From Bacillus timonensis (GTDB lineage Bacteria; Bacillota; Bacilli; Bacillales; Bacillaceae_L), in assembly GCF_004799755.1 (NCBI RefSeq), contig NZ_SLUB01000003.1, forward strand, positions 1-64,000: DNA of 64,000 nucleotides, written 5' to 3'. Shown piece after piece: positions 59,964-64,000 of the stretch. A model generated the notes under the pieces. That model was not told the origin of the DNA. It saw only the letters and a list, made by a program, of their open reading frames with translations, and ran no database searches. Position numbers and translations under genes: made by a program. Every line of letters starts with the position of its first letter. Position 1 is the first letter of the stretch.

Positions 59964-61724
59964 TTATAAAACATTTGCATGTCCTTCATATATAACTCCA
60001 CGAGCAGAATCAACAGTAATATCTTGTCCATCCTTTAATAGAGTTGTTGCTTTTTCAACACCGACAATGACAGGAATTCCGATGCTTAATCCTACTACAG
60101 CCGCATGACTAGTAAGACCGCCTTCTTCCGTAATTAACGCTGAAGCTTGCTCCACGTATTTAACCATATCACGGTCAGTTGCAGGTGTGACAAGGATTGC
60201 TCCATCATACATCTTTACTGCTGCTTCTTCACTATTATGAGCGACGACTACTTTTCCAAAAGCTGTTTTTCTACCGATTCCTTGTCCATTTGCAACGGTG
60301 TTGCCAACAACATGAATCTTCATGATGTTAGTTGTTCCACGCTCTCCAACTGGTACACCAGCTGTAATGACAACTAAATCACCAGGTTTGATGATTCCAG
60401 TTCCTAACGCAACATCAACAGAGTTATCGAGCATTTCATCAGTTGATTTTGCCACGTTTCCTGTTTGTGGGTATACGCCCCAAACAAGAGAAAGCTTTCT
60501 TGTTGTTGATTCACTTGCAGTTACCGCAATAATTGGTGCCTTTGGACGGTATTTTGAAATCATTCTTGCTGTATGTCCACTTTCAGTAGGTGTAACAATC
60601 GCAGAAACATCAAGATTAAGTGCAGTATGAGCTACCGACTGACCAATCGCATCTGTAATTGTAGTGCCAGAGATTTTACTGCGTTGAGACAAGATTTCAC
60701 GATGTACTAAAGCCTCTTCAGCACGGGAAGCAATATTATGCATTGTTTGAACAGCCTCAACCGGATATGAACCAGCTGCAGTTTCACCCGAAAGCATAAT
60801 CGCATCAGTACCATCGAAGATCGCATTTGCAACGTCACTAGCTTCTGCACGAGTTGGTCTAGGATTACGTTGCATGGAGTCTAGCATTTGAGTTGCTGTA
60901 ATGACTGGTTTACCAGCTGCATTACATTTCTTAATTAAATCCTTTTGAACGAGTGGTACTTCCTCAGCAGGAATTTCAACCCCTAGGTCTCCACGAGCTA
61001 CCATGAGTCCATCTGATACTTCAAGGATTTCATCGATATTATCGACACCCTCTTGGTTTTCAATTTTAGGGATGATTTGAATATTCTTTCCGTTGTTTTC
61101 TTCCAATAATTCTCTAATTTCTAATACATCTGATGCACGACGAACGAAGGATGCTGCGATATAATCAACATCTTGTTGGACACCGAATACAATATCCTTT
61201 GCATCTTTTTCAGTAATACCTGGTAGGTTTACACTAACACCCGGTACGTTTACACCTTTTTTATTTTTTAATGTTCCACTATTTAATACTTTTGTTAGAA
61301 TTTCACGATTCTGGTGGCTAACCTCTACTACTTCAAGTCCAATTAAGCCATCATCTAATAAAATTCTAGAACCTGGATGGACATCGTCAATAAGACCCGG
61401 ATATGTAATCGAGAATTTTTCCGGTGTACCAACAACTTCTTCCATTGAAATAGTAATATTGGATCCTTCAACTAATTCAATTGCACCATTTTCCATTGTA
61501 TTTGTACGAATTTCCGGTCCTTTAGTATCTAATAAAATTGCAATATTCTTGCCAGTTATTTTAGATGCTTCACGAATATTTTTTATACGTGCACCATGTT
61601 CCTCAAAGTCACCATGTGAAAAATTAAGTCTTGCTACATTCATCCCAGCGTTTGCTAAAGCAACAAGTTTTTCGATACTTTCACTTGCTGGTCCTATCGT
61701 ACATACTATTTTTGTTTTTCTCAT
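59964..61724 (-). CDS. pyk: Pyruvate kinase with C-terminal PEP-utiliser domain
   Basis: A 586-residue pyruvate kinase, the last ATP-forming step of glycolysis. The active-site signature [29 protein letters not shown] and the Thr-containing [10 protein letters not shown] are present. The last 110 residues or so form the extra domain of Bacillus Pyk, related to the PEP-utilising phosphohistidine domain ([21 protein letters not shown]). Length matches the long Bacillus form. Cotranscribed with pfkA, 78 bp upstream. Confidence 0.97.
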   Translation of the reverse strand: MRKTKIVCTIGPASESIEKLVALANAGMNVARLNFSHGDFEEHGARIKNIREASKITGKNIAILLDTKGPEIRTNTMENGAIELVEGSNITISMEEVVGTPEKFSITYPGLIDDVHPGSRILLDDGLIGLEVVEVSHQNREILTKVLNSGTLKNKKGVNVPGVSVNLPGITEKDAKDIVFGVQQDVDYIAASFVRRASDVLEIRELLEENNGKNIQIIPKIENQEGVDNIDEILEVSDGLMVARGDLGVEIPAEEVPLVQKDLIKKCNAAGKPVITATQMLDSMQRNPRPTRAEASDVANAIFDGTDAIMLSGETAAGSYPVEAVQTMHNIASRAEEALVHREILSQRSKISGTTITDAIGQSVAHTALNLDVSAIVTPTESGHTARMISKYRPKAPIIAVTASESTTRKLSLVWGVYPQTGNVAKSTDEMLDNSVDVALGTGIIKPGDLVVITAGVPVGERGTTNIMKIHVVGNTVANGQGIGRKTAFGKVVVAHNSEEAAVKMYDGAILVTPATDRDMVKYVEQASALITEEGGLTSHAAVVGLSIGIPVIVGVEKATTLLKDGQDITVDSARGVIYEGHANVL

Positions 61725-61802
61725 TACATTTTCCTCCTCTATAATCGCTTTTTTACAAAGCGACTACCAAAACTTCCACAGTGAATTATACCGAAGTCTT
61801 CA

Positions 61803-62804
<1,002 letters not shown>

Positions 62805-63007
62805 TTATTTGCTTTTACTATTCTTTCGCAATATGTATAAAATAACACTAATATATAAGTAAAACAAGTTATGAAAACGCATTAAATAAAGAAAAAAGTG
62901 TGAAACTTGCCGAAAAAACAAAAAATAAACGGAATTTTACACAGAGGGGGAAATCCGTAAATCATGCTTACAAAAAAAGTCATATCGATTTTTTGAAATT
63001 TCAAAAA

Positions 63008-63045
63008 AGGAAAACGTGCTCAACACATTGTGTTAGAAGCACGTC
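63008..63045 (-). terminator. Terminator after accA
   Basis: CGTGCT and AGCACG arms with inner AACACA/TGTGTT-type pairing, followed by TTTTCCTTTTTT on the minus strand. Confidence 0.75.
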
Positions 63046-63051
63046 AACTTT

Positions 63052-64000
63052 TTACCGAACTCCGATAAAATCTTTTTCAGCTATTTTATATTGGCCTATC
63101 TTTTTATATTTCTGATAGCGTTGCTGGACTAACTCATCATTGGTTAATTTGCGTAATTCTTTTAATGATTTTAATAGTACTGTATCAATAGAAGCGGCTT
63201 GCTCTGCAACATCTTTATGCGCACCACCTCTAATTTCAGGAATGATTTCATCTACAATTCCGAGTTCTTTTAAGTCCGGAGCAGTAATTTTCATAGACTC
63301 CGCAGCTTTTTTCGCAAGTCCAGCATCTTTCCAAAGTAACGCAGCTGCACCCTCAGGAGAAATAACAGAATATGTTGAGTTTTCAAGCATATGGATGTGA
63401 TTTCCAACACCTAAAGCAAGAGCTCCACCACTTCCGCCCTCTCCAATAACAATACAAATAACTGGAACAGTTAAGCTGGCCATTTCAAATAGATTTTTTG
63501 CTATAGCTTCACTTTGTCCACGTTCTTCTGCTGCTTTACCAGGATATGCTCCCTTCGTATCAATGAAACAAATGATTGGTCGTCGAAATTTCTCGGCCTG
63601 CTTCATTAATCGAAGTGCTTTCCGATATCCTTCGGGATGTGGCATACCAAAGTTTCTTTTAATATTTTCTTTCGTATCTTTTCCACGTTGGTGCCCAATT
63701 ACGGTTACAGGTAATTCATGGTATTTAGCAATACCAGCAACTATGGCAGCATCGTCCCCGTAGAAGCGATCACCGTGACACTCGAAAAAGTTCGTGAAAA
63801 TATGTTCAATATAATCAAGGGTTGTTGGTCTTTCAGGATGGCGAGCAATCTGCACACGATCCCACGGTTTTAAATGACTATAGATGTCATTCTCTAGTTT
63901 TTGAAGTCTTGATTCAAGTTTTGAAATTTCATCTGAAAGATCAACATTCGAGTCACTTGTAAACTCTTTTAATTCAGCTATCTTTTTTTTCAATTCCACA
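63052..64000 (-). CDS. accA: Acetyl-CoA carboxylase carboxyltransferase alpha subunit (5' end cut)
   Basis: About 316 residues are seen, nearly the whole protein of about 325; the start lies right of the window and the frame is open to the edge. AccA with AccD transfers carboxyl from biotin to acetyl-CoA, making malonyl-CoA for fatty-acid synthesis. Landmarks: [26 protein letters not shown] in pieces, [19 protein letters not shown] and [16 protein letters not shown] terminator follows. It stands upstream of pfkA as in B. subtilis. Confidence 0.95.
   Translation of the reverse strand, partial: VELKKKIAELKEFTSDSNVDLSDEISKLESRLQKLENDIYSHLKPWDRVQIARHPERPTTLDYIEHIFTNFFECHGDRFYGDDAAIVAGIAKYHELPVTVIGHQRGKDTKENIKRNFGMPHPEGYRKALRLMKQAEKFRRPIICFIDTKGAYPGKAAEERGQSEAIAKNLFEMASLTVPVICIVIGEGGSGGALALGVGNHIHMLENSTYSVISPEGAAALLWKDAGLAKKAAESMKITAPDLKELGIVDEIIPEIRGGAHKDVAEQAASIDTVLLKSLKELRKLTNDELVQQRYQKYKKIGQYKIAEKDFIGVR

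Overview
The window is a chromosomal segment of a low-GC, endospore-forming Bacillaceae bacterium (Bacillus sensu lato, but not B. subtilis itself). This follows from the gene content (gerE, sspI, ytvI, the Bacillus-type primosome genes dnaB and dnaI), the many TTG and GTG starts behind strong Shine-Dalgarno sites, and a gene order that follows the B. subtilis racE to accA segment almost gene for gene. Nearly every gene is on the minus strand. Plus-strand exceptions are the IS remnant, yslB, rnhC, a toxin-antitoxin pair, sspI, ysdB and ytvI.

Layout. 1-723: the end of an IS21-type element, then six 53-bp tandem repeats. 0.7-6.5 kb: racE, a MarR regulator, gerE with a sigma-K promoter, a thioesterase, sdhCAB. 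6.8-11.2 kb: yslB, lysine-riboswitch-controlled lysC (with an internal start for the beta subunit), uvrC, trxA. 11.4-11.5 kb: a candidate stand-alone structured small RNA. 11.6-17.0 kb: fatty-acid degradation genes lcfA, fadR, fadB, etfB, etfA. 17.2-23.8 kb: yshE, mutS2, polX, cvpA, zapA, rnhC. 23.9-27.8 kb: pheST behind a T-box. 27.8-34 kb: a mixed stretch with a YwaF-like membrane gene, a RelE-type toxin-antitoxin pair, an rRNA methyltransferase, sspI, an M42 peptidase, dut, ysdB, a VTT protein and ysdA. 33.9-37.8 kb: infC-rpmI-rplT behind an L20-type leader, and thrS behind a T-box. 37.9-43.9 kb: ytxC, dnaI, dnaB, nrdR, an unknown gene, speD, gapB. 44-54 kb: coaE, ytaF, mutM, polA, hflC, hflK, phoR, phoP, a MaoC-like gene. 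54-64 kb: mdh, icd, citZ, ytvI, fxsA, pyk, pfkA, accA (cut by the window end).

How it works together. The region holds central carbon metabolism (glycolysis pfkA/pyk, gluconeogenic gapB, TCA citZ/icd/mdh and sdhCAB), beta-oxidation with its electron-transfer flavoprotein, DNA replication and repair (polA, mutM, mutS2, polX, uvrC, dnaB/dnaI, dut, rnhC), and translation genes under RNA-based control. Control sites visible in the DNA include a lysine riboswitch, two T-boxes (UUC and ACC specifiers), an L20-type leader, a FadR operator at fadR, two CcpN-like boxes at gapB, a cre-like site in the citZ leader and a sigma-K promoter at gerE.

No large novel defence or biosynthetic system is present. 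The best leads are the candidate sRNA between etfA and trxA, three kinds of structured dispersed repeats (one copy inside each of the two T-box leaders), a short ORF abutting speD, a 25-codon membrane-peptide ORF after yshE, a YwaF-like gene with no ordinary start codon, and a PhoR that lacks its extracytoplasmic sensor domain.
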